Below, piece by piece: positions 40,497 to 49,324 of a stretch of 64,000 nucleotides of DNA (position 1 is its first letter; every line of letters begins with the position of its first letter). The stretch is from positions 1,984,001 to 2,048,000 of the forward strand of contig NZ_JAGJBZ010000002.1 in the NCBI RefSeq assembly GCF_020010925.1, written 5' to 3'. A program made the translations under genes and the position numbers. Under the pieces are notes generated by a model. That model had not been told where the DNA came from. It made no database searches and saw only the letters and a program-made list of their open reading frames with translations. This stretch comes from Streptomyces griseiscabiei. GTDB taxonomy: Bacteria > Actinomycetota > Actinomycetes > Streptomycetales > Streptomycetaceae.

Positions 40497-42667
40497 TCCC
40501 CATCAACTCCCTTGCTGTTCGCCTCGTCCAGGAGGCGCCTCAGGGGTTCCCCCGTGACGCTGGTCGCCACGGTTGCTTCGGTGGTCACGTGATCATCTTC
40601 CTTCAGGCGCTCGGGCCGGCCGAGGAGGGAACGCAGTGATTCCTTCGCGGCGGCGACGACGTTCTCGGTGGTGAACCCGTACGCGGCGAACAGGATCCGC
40701 GCGTCGGCGGAGGCGCCGAAGTGTTCGAGGGAGACGATGCGGCCGTGGTCACCGACGTAGCGGTACCAGGTCAGACCGATCCCCGCCTCGACCGCCACGC
40801 GGGCCTTCACGGACGGCGGCAGCACGCTCTCCCGGTATTCGCGCGGCTGTTCCTCGAACCACTCCACGGACGGCATCGACACCACCCGGGTCCCGACCCC
40901 CTCCGCCTCCAGCCGCTCCCGCGCCGCGACGGCCAGCTGCACCTCGGACCCGGTGGCGATCAGGATCACCGCCGGGGTCGCCGCCGAGGACTCGCGCAGC
41001 ACGTAACCACCCTTGGCGGCACCGGAGTTCAGCGGATACGTCGGCACGCCCTGCCGGGTGAGCGCCAGCCCGTGCGGGGCCGGGTGCGTGGCGTGCCGCC
41101 GCAGGATCTCGGCCCAGGCCACGGCCGTCTCGTTGGCGTCGGCGGGACGGACCACGTTCAGCCCGGGTATGGCGCGCAGGGAGGCCAGGTGTTCGACCGG
41201 CTGATGGGTGGGGCCGTCCTCGCCGAGCCCGATGGAGTCGTGCGTCCACACATACGTCACCGGCAGCTGCATCAGCGCGGAGAGCCGGACCGCGTTGCGC
41301 ATGTAGTCGGAGAACACCAGGAACGTGCCGCCGTAGATCCGGGTGTTGCCGTGCAGCGCGATGCCGTTCATCCCGGCGGCCATCGCGTGCTCCCGGACGC
41401 CGAAGTGGATCGTACGGCCGTACGGGTCGGCCTCCGGGAGCGGGTTGCCGGCCGGGAGAAAGGACGAGGTCCTGTCGATGGTGGTGTTGTTCGAACCGGC
41501 GAGGTCGGCGGAGCCGCCCCACAGCTCGGGGATCACCGCGCCCAGCGCCTGGAGCACCTTGCCGGAGGCCGCTCGGGTCGCCACCGACGCGCCCTCCTCG
41601 AACACGGGCAGCGCCTCCTCCCAGCCCTCCGGCAGCCGGCCCGCGACCACCCGGTCGAAGAGCCGGGCCCGTTCGGGGGCGGCGGCCCGCCACTCGGAGA
41701 TCCGCCTGTCCCAGGCGGCGTGCGCCTCGGCGCCCCGGTCGAGGGCCCGCCGGGTGTGGGCGAGGACGTCGTCGGCCACGTCGAAGGTCCGGTCCGCGTC
41801 GAAGCCGAGGACCCGCTTGGTGGCGGCGACCTCGTCCGCGCCCAGCGCCGAGCCGTGGGAGGCCTCCGTGTTCTGGGCGTTGGGGGCCGGCCAGGCGATG
41901 ATCGTGCGCATCGCGACGATCGAGGGCCGCGCGGTCTCCTCCCGCGCGGCCAGCAGCGCGTCGTACAGGGCGTGCACATCCACGTTGCCGTTGAACGCCG
42001 GCTCGATCCGCTGGACGTGCCAGCCGTACGCCTCGTACCGCTTCAGCACGTCCTCGGAGAACGCGGTGGCCGTGTCGCCCTCGATGGAGATGTGGTTGTC
42101 GTCGTACAGGAGGACGAGGCCGCCCAGCTTCTGATGGCCCGCCAGCGACGAGGCCTCGGCGGAGACGCCCTCCTCCAGATCGCCGTCGGAGACGATCGCC
42201 CAGACGGTGTGGTCGAACGGCGACGCCCCCTCCGGCGCGTCCGGGTCGAAAAGTCCGCGCTCGTAGCGGGCGGCCATCGCCATGCCGACCGCGTTGGCCA
42301 CGCCCTGGCCCAGCGGTCCGGTCGTGGTCTCCACCCCGGCGGTGTGCCCGTACTCGGGGTGCCCCGGCGTCTTCGAACCATGGGTGCGGAACGCCTTCAG
42401 ATCGTCCAGCTCCAGCTCGTACCCCGCCAGGTACAGCTGGGTGTAGAGGGTCAGCGAGGTGTGGCCGGGGGAGAGGACGAAGCGGTCGCGGCCGGTCCAC
42501 TCGGGGTCCGCAGGATCGTGACGCATCACCTTCTGAAAGAGCGTGTACGCGGCGGGCGCGAGACTCATCGCCGTACCCGGGTGCCCGTTACCGGCCCGCT
42601 GCACGGCGTCGGCGGCCAGCAGACGGGCGGTGTCCACGGCGCGCCGGTCGAGTTCTGTCCAGTTCAT
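40493..42667 (-). CDS. tkt: Transketolase
   Basis: 724 aa. ATG 42667 is used; an in-frame TTG six bases earlier is also possible, and GAGGA lies 11 or 5 nt away respectively. Features in order: GNGHPGTAMSLAP (substrate and TPP His), GPLGQGVANAVGMA, the TPP motif SDGDLEEGVSAEASSLAGH at ~155, and the pyrimidine domain with FGVREHAMAAGMNGIALHG and THDSIGLGEDGPTHQPVEHLASLR. It transfers two-carbon units between pentose, tetrose and triose phosphates. First gene of the operon; transaldolase and glucose-6-phosphate isomerase, often found in such clusters, are absent here. Confidence 0.95.
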   Translation of the reverse strand: MNWTELDRRAVDTARLLAADAVQRAGNGHPGTAMSLAPAAYTLFQKVMRHDPADPEWTGRDRFVLSPGHTSLTLYTQLYLAGYELELDDLKAFRTHGSKTPGHPEYGHTAGVETTTGPLGQGVANAVGMAMAARYERGLFDPDAPEGASPFDHTVWAIVSDGDLEEGVSAEASSLAGHQKLGGLVLLYDDNHISIEGDTATAFSEDVLKRYEAYGWHVQRIEPAFNGNVDVHALYDALLAAREETARPSIVAMRTIIAWPAPNAQNTEASHGSALGADEVAATKRVLGFDADRTFDVADDVLAHTRRALDRGAEAHAAWDRRISEWRAAAPERARLFDRVVAGRLPEGWEEALPVFEEGASVATRAASGKVLQALGAVIPELWGGSADLAGSNNTTIDRTSSFLPAGNPLPEADPYGRTIHFGVREHAMAAGMNGIALHGNTRIYGGTFLVFSDYMRNAVRLSALMQLPVTYVWTHDSIGLGEDGPTHQPVEHLASLRAIPGLNVVRPADANETAVAWAEILRRHATHPAPHGLALTRQGVPTYPLNSGAAKGGYVLRESSAATPAVILIATGSEVQLAVAARERLEAEGVGTRVVSMPSVEWFEEQPREYRESVLPPSVKARVAVEAGIGLTWYRYVGDHGRIVSLEHFGASADARILFAAYGFTTENVVAAAKESLRSLLGRPERLKEDDHVTTEATVATSVTGEPLRRLLDEANSKGVDGE

Positions 42668-42713
42668 CTTCAAGAAGTCCTCGATAGAGACGGCGGAACT
42701 GCTCTGACGCCTT

Positions 42714-42736
42714 CAAAAGTAAAAGTCTGACTTTTG
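42714..42736. promoter_or_regulatory. AT-rich operator-like palindrome between tkt and the AraC gene
   Basis: AAAAGT (42721-42726) and ACTTTT (42730-42735) form a tight perfect palindrome with a 3-bp centre, and a further direct copy CAAAAGT precedes at 42714-42720. It lies 47-69 bp upstream of tkt and 67 bp upstream of the regulator ATG, in an otherwise GC-rich region. A binding site for the divergent AraC protein, or another regulator of both genes, is likely. Confidence 0.5.
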
Positions 42737-42802
42737 TGGGGACAGGTCGCCGTGTGCCAGCCTTCGGTGAAACTGGGACACCCACGACGCGACGGCGAGG
42801 AC

Positions 42803-43720
42803 ATGACGGACAGAGACTTCCCGGACGGCGACCGGATCAAGACCTTCCCGTTCCCCGCCGACCGCGGCTCCTCCGGCGTCGGCATGCGGATCGGCCCGAT
42901 GGGCCACCACGAGCCCTGGCACGCGGACATACCCCTCGACGGGGTCCACCGCATCGACTTCCACGTGGTGATGCTGTTCGACGGCGGCCCGGTCCACCAC
43001 ATGATCGACTTCACCGGGTACGAGGTGGGCGCGGGCGAACTGCTGTGGATCCGCCCCGGACAGGTGCATCGCTTCTCACGCGCCACCGGGTACCGCGGGA
43101 CCGTCCTCACCATGCAGCCGGGCTTCCTGCCCCGCGCCACCGTCGAGGCGACCGGCCTCTACCGCTACGACCTGCCGCCGCTGCTCCGCCCCGACGAGGC
43201 TCAACTCGCCGGCCTGCGCCACTCCTTGGCCCAGCTGGAACGCGAGTACACCGACACCGCCACCCTGCCGCCCGGCCTGCACACCGCCGTCCTGCGGCAC
43301 TCCCTGACCGCGTTCCTGCTGCGCCTCGCCCATCTCGCCGAGTCCGGTTCGGCAGGCTCGGGCGGCTCGGCAGGCTCGGGCGAGGGGGAGCACCGGACCG
43401 ACGACAGCGCCTTCAGCCGCTTCCGGGACGCCGTCGAGCGGGACTTCGCCGTCAACCACAGCGTCAGTGCCTACGCCGACGCCCTCGGCTACTCACGCCG
43501 CACCCTCGTCCGCGCGGTGCGCGCCGCGACCGGCGAGACCCCCAAGGGCTTCATCGACAAGCGGGTCGTCCTGGAGGCGAAACGGCTGCTGGCCCACACG
43601 GACCTGCCGATCGGCCGGGTCGGCGTGGCCGTCGGCTTCCCCGACGCGGCCAACTTCTCCAAGTTCTTCCACCTGCACACCGGGGCGACCCCGGTGGCGT
43701 TCCGGGCGGAGATGCGCTGA
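42803..43720 (+). CDS. AraC-family transcriptional regulator
   Basis: 305 aa from ATG 42803, where GGCGAGGAC is close; a GTG at 42752 and a TTG at 42734 are alternative starts. The N-terminal cupin-like sensor (HHMIDFTGYEVGAGELLWIRPGQVHRF near 70-95) is followed by a Gly/Ser-rich linker (~185-200, SGSAGSGGSAGSG) and a double HTH: VSAYADALGYSRRTLVRAVRAATG and IGRVGVAVGFPDAANFSKFFHLHTG. The divergent position relative to tkt suggests control of the pentose-phosphate operon or of a neighbouring sugar response; the ligand is unknown. Confidence 0.88.
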   Translation: MTDRDFPDGDRIKTFPFPADRGSSGVGMRIGPMGHHEPWHADIPLDGVHRIDFHVVMLFDGGPVHHMIDFTGYEVGAGELLWIRPGQVHRFSRATGYRGTVLTMQPGFLPRATVEATGLYRYDLPPLLRPDEAQLAGLRHSLAQLEREYTDTATLPPGLHTAVLRHSLTAFLLRLAHLAESGSAGSGGSAGSGEGEHRTDDSAFSRFRDAVERDFAVNHSVSAYADALGYSRRTLVRAVRAATGETPKGFIDKRVVLEAKRLLAHTDLPIGRVGVAVGFPDAANFSKFFHLHTGATPVAFRAEMR

Positions 43721-43727
43721 CGCGCGA

Positions 43728-43765
43728 CGAGGGGCGGGCTCCACCGCCGTGGAGCCCGCCCCTCG
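43728..43765. terminator. Bidirectional terminator, 17-bp perfect stem
   Basis: CGAGGGGCGGGCTCCAC (43728-43744) pairs perfectly with GTGGAGCCCGCCCCTCG (43749-43765) across a 4-nt loop, between the convergent AraC and GH16 genes. Confidence 0.85.
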
Positions 43766-43778
43766 CTCACGTCGCCTG

Positions 43779-45167
43779 TCAGCGACCGAAGGTGAACCAG
43801 TTCACGTTCACGAAGTCCTGCGCCTGACCGCTGGTGAAGGTCAGATAGACGTCATGGGTGCCGGTGATCCGGCTGATGTTCGCGGGGACCGTCCGCCACG
43901 ACTGCCAGCCTCCGGTGTTGGCGATCGAGAAACTCCCGACCGGGGTGCTCGTCCGGCTGTCGATCCGCACCTCGACCAGCCCGCTCACCCCGGAGTTGGC
44001 GCCGGAGGCCACCCGGGCGACGAACTGGGTGGCCGCCGTGGAACCGAAGTTGACGTTCTGGAACAGCGCCCAGTCGCCGTTGGCCAGCGAGCCGATGTTC
44101 TGACCGCCCCCGCTGTCGGTCGTGGTCTCGGTGAGCGTGCCGCTCTGGCTGTTGTACGACTCGGCCTGGATCGCGCTGTACGCGTCCCGCGTGCCGGTCG
44201 GCGGCGGAGTGGTCGTGCCTCCGGCGGCCGACAGCACCTGCACGTAGTCGACGACCATCGGGACGCCGGAGCGGGTGTCGCCGTCCAGCCCGCCGCCGAA
44301 CGCGTCGGGGAAGGCGCCGCCCATCGCCACGTTCAGGATGATGAAGAACCCGTGGTTGGTGGCGTTGGTCCAGGTGGTCGCGTCGACCTGGTTCGCGTTC
44401 ACCGAGTGGAACTGCGTGCCGTCGACGAGGAACCGGATCGTCTCCGGGGTCACCGAGCGGTCCCACTCCATGGTGTAGGTGTGGAAGCCGGACTGGCAGG
44501 TCGTGTTGGGGCACGCGACGGAGTTGCCGATGCCGGTCGTCTCGTTGCACGGGCCGCCCGGATTGGTGCCGCAGTGCATCGTCGCCCAGACCTGGTTGCG
44601 GCCCTGGACGTTCTCCATGATGTCCAGCTCGCCGACGCTCGGCCAGTTCTGGTAGTTGCCCCGGTAGGGGGCGCCCAGCATCCAGAACGCGGGCCAGTAG
44701 CCCTCGGCGGCCGTCCCGGTGACGTTCGGCATCTGGATACGGGACTCGACCCGCAGCTTGCCGCCCGCCGGGGGCTGGAAGTCGGTGCGGTTGGTCTCGA
44801 TCCGGCCCGAGGTCCAGCGGCCCGCCGAGTCCCTGAGCGGGGTGATTCGGAGATTGCCGTTGCCGTCGAGGGAGACGTTGGAGGTGCTGTTCGTCATCGT
44901 CTCGACCTCGCCGGTGCCCCAGTTGGCGGGGCCGCCGGGGTACGAAGTGCCGGTCGCGTACTGCCAGTTGGAGGTGGAGACGCCGGTGCCCGCGGTGCCG
45001 TTGAAGTCGTCGACGAAGACCTGCGTCCAGCCGGCGGGCGGTGTGGGGGCGGCGCCCTGCGCGGTCGTCGCCCACGCCGTGGCCAGCGCCAGCGCGGCGC
45101 TCACGGCGAGGAACGCGCGCCGGAGCGGGCGGCGGCGTCTGCGGGGTGTGCCGGGGGTTTCACTCAT
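43779..45167 (-). CDS. Secreted GH16 endo-beta-1,3-glucanase with C-terminal CBM6-like domain
   Basis: 462 aa, ATG 45167 after GAAGAGG. A classical signal peptide is present: arginine-rich N-region (RRRRRPLRR), hydrophobic core FLAVSAALALATAWATT, cleavage near AQG-A (~38). The GH16 catalytic motif is GELDIMENV with E180, D182 and E185 (nucleophile, helper, acid/base). WPAFWML and a late GLDGDTR are also family features. After a Thr/Pro linker at ~318, a beta-sandwich resembles CBM6 (IQAESYNSQSGTLTETT, LANGDWALFQNVNFG, VNVNWFTFG). It degrades laminarin or fungal beta-1,3-glucan outside the cell. Two LacI-type operators lie upstream. Confidence 0.92.
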   Translation of the reverse strand: MSETPGTPRRRRRPLRRAFLAVSAALALATAWATTAQGAAPTPPAGWTQVFVDDFNGTAGTGVSTSNWQYATGTSYPGGPANWGTGEVETMTNSTSNVSLDGNGNLRITPLRDSAGRWTSGRIETNRTDFQPPAGGKLRVESRIQMPNVTGTAAEGYWPAFWMLGAPYRGNYQNWPSVGELDIMENVQGRNQVWATMHCGTNPGGPCNETTGIGNSVACPNTTCQSGFHTYTMEWDRSVTPETIRFLVDGTQFHSVNANQVDATTWTNATNHGFFIILNVAMGGAFPDAFGGGLDGDTRSGVPMVVDYVQVLSAAGGTTTPPPTGTRDAYSAIQAESYNSQSGTLTETTTDSGGGQNIGSLANGDWALFQNVNFGSTAATQFVARVASGANSGVSGLVEVRIDSRTSTPVGSFSIANTGGWQSWRTVPANISRITGTHDVYLTFTSGQAQDFVNVNWFTFGR

Positions 45168-45229
45168 GGCGGCCTCTTCGGGTGTACGGAGTGAAATGAG
45201 CGGGTGTGGGGGTGCGGGGTGCACATGGG

Positions 45230-45268
45230 GGAGCGCTCCGCGGAGTCCCGTCCTGAGAGCGCTCTCAG
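45230..45268 (-). promoter_or_regulatory. Two LacI-family operators upstream of the GH16 gene
   Basis: CTGAGAGCGCTCTCAG (45253-45268) is a perfect 16-bp palindrome and GGAGCGCTCC (45230-45239) a perfect 10-bp one; both share the core GAGCGCTC typical of LacI-family sites such as the CebR box TGGGAGCGCTCCCA. They lie 63 and 86 bp upstream of the start, fitting repression relieved by an oligosaccharide. No lacI-type gene is in the window. Confidence 0.75.
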
Positions 45269-45411
45269 AGAAGAGCGTGCGGTCAATGTGCGCTCCGGCG
45301 CTGCGGTCGTCAAGAGTTAAAGCGGAGAAAGTCCGTGCGGGAGCGGCGAGTTCACCATGTGAAGATCGGACGTTCTCGGGCGGTTTCCCGCCAAGCCTGT
45401 GACGGGGCGGC

Positions 45412-47796
45412 TCAGTCCCCGGAGCCCGTGGACGCGGTCGGGCCGGACATCGGCTCGTCCGGGTTCACGGAGAACACCATGGTGCCGGCGGTCGCCACGA
45501 TCGCGTCGTCCACGAGCAGCACGCGGGGCGGCGTCTCGGTCGCCGTGTCCCCGGGGTCGTCGAGCGCGTCCGTCCGCCACAGCTCGGAGCCCGTGTCGCT
45601 GTCCAGGGCCAGCAGCCTGCCGAAGCGGTTGGCGAAGTAGATCTCGCCGCGGGCCGCCGACACCACCGGGACGGACAGGTTCTCCATGTCGGTGGCGCGC
45701 TCCCACAGCAGCTTGCCGCTCGCCGCCGACACGGCGGTGACCGAGCCGTTGGTCCGCACGAAGTACACCACCCCGCCGACCAGCGTCGCCGCGCCGCGCA
45801 GCGCCCGCTTCAGCGGGATCCGGGTCACCTTGCCGGTGACCGGGTCCACCCGCAGGAACGCGTCGTACGGCCGCTCGTACCCGGCCTGGTAGACCTCCTC
45901 GGTGGTCTCCGCCGCGAGGTACAGCGGCCGTCCGTCCACGGCGCCCAGCGCCAGTGCCTTCTTGGGCATCGGGGCGAGTTCCCGCGGGGTGCCGTCCTCC
46001 GGATCGAGCCGCACGAGCGTGAACGGCCGGGTGTCGAGGAAGTCGTCTCCCGTCCAGCACACGGCGTAGGGGTCCTCGCCGAGCACCGTGGGAACGCAGT
46101 TGTCTCCGGCGGGCTCCGGCGTCCGCCACAGCTCGTCACCGGCCGTGTCGTAGGCGACCACCTCCGAGTGGTCGGGCGTGAGCGTGAGGATGCCGCCGTC
46201 GTAGAGGAACGCGGTCTCGCTTCCGCTGATGGGCCGGGTCCAGCGCTGCTTCCCGGTCGCCGTGTCCAGGGCCACCAGGTTCCGCCGGCTGCTGTCGGGC
46301 TCCGTGTAGACGTAGACCAGGCCGTCGCGCACCCCGATGGGCCGGGCGGTCTGGGGCAGGGTCCCGTACCGCCATCCCATCGTCCCGCGGGCGGCGTCCA
46401 CCTCGGCGACGACGAAGCCCGTACCGGCGCAGAACAGGGCCGTGCCGTCCGTCCGGCAGCCCGATTCGTTGTAGTTGACCGGGATGTAGCCGGCGGGAAG
46501 ACCGCTGTCGGCGCGCAGCGGTGTGCGCCAGGGCCGCCAGCCCGCGGGGAGCGACACGGAACGGGGGCGGACGGCGGTGCCGGTGTCGGCGCCGGAGGGG
46601 GCCGGGGCGTCCTCGAACCCGGCGTATCCGAGCAGCGCGGCGCCCAGCGCGGTGACGGTGAGGGTGACACCGAGTCCGGCGAGGAGCAACCGCCGTCCGG
46701 TGGACCGGCGTCGCACGGGCGGGCGGGCCGGGGTCGCGCGGTGCCTGTCCGCCGCGCTGTCGTTCGCCGTCGTGTCGTCCGGGGCCGAGCCGCCGGACGT
46801 TCCGCCGCTGGGCGCCCCGTCGTTCGCCGTGGTGTCGTGGGCGCGCCCGGTGTCCGTGGGTCCGGTGGCTGTCGGCCGGATGCCCGTCGGGCCGGTGACT
46901 GTCGGCCGGGTGTCCGACGGCCGGTCGGGAGGCTCGGGTGCCGGATCGGTCGTGAGGCGGGCGGATCCGTGGGAGGGGGAGAGGGCGGGGGAGGTGGGCA
47001 ACTCCAGGAGCAGCCGGTGGAGTTCGGCCAGGTCGGGACGGGCCGCAGGGTCCTTCTCCAGGCAGCGTTCGGCGAGGCGGCGCAGCGGCTCGGGCACCGC
47101 GTGCAGCTTCGGTGCCTCGAACATGACCTGGTAGCCCGCGAGATAGGGGCTCTCCGCCTTGAACGGGCTGTGCCCGCTGGCCGCGAACACCAGCAGCGAG
47201 CCCAGGGAGAACACGTCCGACGCGGCGGTGACGTCCCGTGGCGAGCGCAGCTGCTCCGGCGACATGAACGGGGGCGTGCCGATGACCCGGCCGGTCACGG
47301 TGAGCGGCAGATTGTCACCGGCGCGCGAGATGCCGAAGTCGATGACCCGCGGCCCGTCCTCGGCCATCAGTACGTTCGCCGGCTTCAGATCGCGGTGCAC
47401 GACCCCCGCCCGGTGGATGTCCCGCAGCGCCTCGACGAGTCCGAGCGCGAGGCCCCGGATACGGGCCGTGCTCAACGGCCCCTCCTCGCCCACCAGATCG
47501 AAGAGGGTGGGCCCCGGCACGTACAGCGTCGCCATCCACGGCCGCTTCGCCTCCGGGTCGGCGTCGACCACGGGGGTGGTGAAGGCCCCGCTCACCCGGC
47601 GCGCCGCCGCGATCTCCTGGCGGAACCGGGAGCGGAACTCGTCGTCGTCGCAGTACTGGGCGTGCACCAGCTTCAGCGCGACCAGTCGCCCCGACGCCGA
47701 CCGGGCGCGGTAGACGATGCCCATCCCGCCCGAGCCGAGCCGGTCCTCCAGGACGTACTCACCGACGGAGGTGGGATCGTCGTCCCTCAGCGGCAT
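45412..47796 (-). CDS. Transmembrane Ser/Thr protein kinase with extracellular PQQ/beta-propeller domain
   Basis: 794 aa. The kinase domain is at 1-270: glycine loop LGSGGMGIVYRA, VALKLV (Lys ~42), catalytic HRDLKPANV (~135), DFGISR, and SPEQL activation segment end. A Pro/Thr/Asp-rich low-complexity juxtamembrane region (~275-360) leads to one TM helix (LLLAGLGVTLTVTALGAALLGYAG, ~372-395). The outside part holds repeated PQQ-propeller blades (VYVYTEPDSSRRNLVALDTATGKQRW, TAVSAASGKLLWERA, LLALDSDTGSELWRT). The blades may sense wall or extracellular ligands. It is encoded next to an L,D-transpeptidase on the same strand, suggesting an envelope role. Confidence 0.93.
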   Translation of the reverse strand: MPLRDDDPTSVGEYVLEDRLGSGGMGIVYRARSASGRLVALKLVHAQYCDDDEFRSRFRQEIAAARRVSGAFTTPVVDADPEAKRPWMATLYVPGPTLFDLVGEEGPLSTARIRGLALGLVEALRDIHRAGVVHRDLKPANVLMAEDGPRVIDFGISRAGDNLPLTVTGRVIGTPPFMSPEQLRSPRDVTAASDVFSLGSLLVFAASGHSPFKAESPYLAGYQVMFEAPKLHAVPEPLRRLAERCLEKDPAARPDLAELHRLLLELPTSPALSPSHGSARLTTDPAPEPPDRPSDTRPTVTGPTGIRPTATGPTDTGRAHDTTANDGAPSGGTSGGSAPDDTTANDSAADRHRATPARPPVRRRSTGRRLLLAGLGVTLTVTALGAALLGYAGFEDAPAPSGADTGTAVRPRSVSLPAGWRPWRTPLRADSGLPAGYIPVNYNESGCRTDGTALFCAGTGFVVAEVDAARGTMGWRYGTLPQTARPIGVRDGLVYVYTEPDSSRRNLVALDTATGKQRWTRPISGSETAFLYDGGILTLTPDHSEVVAYDTAGDELWRTPEPAGDNCVPTVLGEDPYAVCWTGDDFLDTRPFTLVRLDPEDGTPRELAPMPKKALALGAVDGRPLYLAAETTEEVYQAGYERPYDAFLRVDPVTGKVTRIPLKRALRGAATLVGGVVYFVRTNGSVTAVSAASGKLLWERATDMENLSVPVVSAARGEIYFANRFGRLLALDSDTGSELWRTDALDDPGDTATETPPRVLLVDDAIVATAGTMVFSVNPDEPMSGPTASTGSGD

Positions 47797-47901
47797 TTCC
47801 CACCACGCTCTTGTCCGTCTTGTCCGTAGTTCTGATCCGTACGACAGCTGCGGCGGTTCAGCCTAGGCGATGCGGACGGGAGCACCCGACCAGGGGCGGC
47901 G

Positions 47902-49158
47902 TCAGAGAGCGCTCCCGGCCCGCCACTCCGACCAGGACAGGTTCCAGCCGTTGAGGCCGTTGGACGCCTCGACGGTCCGTTCGCCCGAGTTCCGCACGAC
48001 GACGACATCGCCGAGCATCGAACTGTCGTAGAACCGGTACCCGGGCACCGAGTCGTCGTCCGCGCCCTTCGCGTCGTGCAGCCCGACGCACCCGTGGCTG
48101 ACGTTGGCGTTGCCGAAGACGGACTCGGCGGCCCAGTAGTTGCCGTGGACGAACGTGCCGGAGGTGGTGAGCCGTTGGGCGTGCGGGACGTCCTTGATGT
48201 CGTACTCGTCGCCGAGACCGACCGTGGAGGACTCCATCCGGGTCTCCTCGAACCGCTCGCTGATCACCATGATCCCGGACCAGGTGGTGTGTTCGGCGTC
48301 ACCGCCGGTCACGGGGTAGGTGGCGAGGGTCGCCCCGTCGCGTACGACTGTCATCTCCTTGGTGGCCAGATCGACCGTGCTGATCTGTTCGCGGCCGATG
48401 CGGAAGGTGACGTCCTTGGACTGCGTCCCGTACACACCGTCCGCGCCGGCCACGTCCTTCAGCCGCAGCCCCAGCGTGATCGTGGTGCCCGCCGCCCAGT
48501 ACGTCTCCGGCCGGAAGTCCAGCCGGGTGTCGCTGAACCAGTGCCCCACGACCTCGACGGCCGGCTCGGCGGTCACGGTGATCGCCTTCTGCACGGCGGC
48601 CCTGTCGGTGACGGCCTCGGTGAAGTCGATCGACACGGGCATACCGACGCCGGAGGTGGAGTCCGCCTCCGGGGTGAAGCGGCCGACGAAGGTGGCGGCG
48701 GGGGAGGCGGTGGTGAAGGTCGTCGTCCCGATGTCGCCGCCGTCCGGCTCGGCGGTGACGGTGTAGGCGGTGCCCGAGTACGGGTTCCGGGACGACGTCC
48801 ATTTCGTACGGGCCTCGTCGAGCGCCCCCGCCGGCTCGGTGCCGTCGGCGGCGGTGACCGTCACGCCGGCCAGCGTGCCGTCGGAGACCGTGACCTCGAC
48901 GGGTTCGGTGAAGGCGGCGCTCTTCGTGCCGTCGGCCGGCGTGACGGTGACCGTGGCCCGGAGCGTTTCGGCCGACGCGCCCGCGCCCGCGCTCGCCGAG
49001 CCGCCGCTCTGCGCGGCGGCCTCCGTGGCGCCGCCTCCGCACCCGGTCAGCACGGCGACGGCGGGCACCGCCCCGAGCGCCGCGAGCAGCCCGCGTCGCG
49101 ACCACCCCTCCGGCCGCTCCCGCTCTCCGGACCGCTTCGCTCTGTACGGGACACCCAC
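47902..49158 (-). CDS. L,D-transpeptidase lipoprotein with Ig-like domains (LdtMt2 type)
   Basis: 418 aa from GTG 49158, chosen because GAAAGG is 6 nt upstream. A twin-Arg-like segment (WSRRGLLAALGAVPAVAVLTGC) ends in a lipobox Cys, so the protein is lipid-anchored. Two Ig-like domains span ~60-270 (VTVSDGTLAGVTVTAADG and AKEDQ-like repeats). The YkuD catalytic domain ends with HGNYW and NVSHGCVGLHDAKG, containing the catalytic His and Cys. It makes 3-3 peptidoglycan cross-links from tetrapeptide donors. The C-terminal extension (NGLNGWNLSWSEWRAGSAL) is typical of actinobacterial Ldts. Confidence 0.93.
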   Translation of the reverse strand: MGVPYRAKRSGERERPEGWSRRGLLAALGAVPAVAVLTGCGGGATEAAAQSGGSASAGAGASAETLRATVTVTPADGTKSAAFTEPVEVTVSDGTLAGVTVTAADGTEPAGALDEARTKWTSSRNPYSGTAYTVTAEPDGGDIGTTTFTTASPAATFVGRFTPEADSTSGVGMPVSIDFTEAVTDRAAVQKAITVTAEPAVEVVGHWFSDTRLDFRPETYWAAGTTITLGLRLKDVAGADGVYGTQSKDVTFRIGREQISTVDLATKEMTVVRDGATLATYPVTGGDAEHTTWSGIMVISERFEETRMESSTVGLGDEYDIKDVPHAQRLTTSGTFVHGNYWAAESVFGNANVSHGCVGLHDAKGADDDSVPGYRFYDSSMLGDVVVVRNSGERTVEASNGLNGWNLSWSEWRAGSAL

Positions 49159-49324
49159 GACATGCCTTTCCTCGCCGATCACCACTCCCTTCGCATCCTG
49201 CGCCGCTTTCCTGGGCGGGATCTGTGAACCGGGGGGTGCGGTGGCTGAGATTCCGGTGAGGACGGCGGGGCGGGCCGCCGCTTAATCGGTGGCTCCGCCC
49301 GACGCGGCCCGTTACCTTCCCCTC

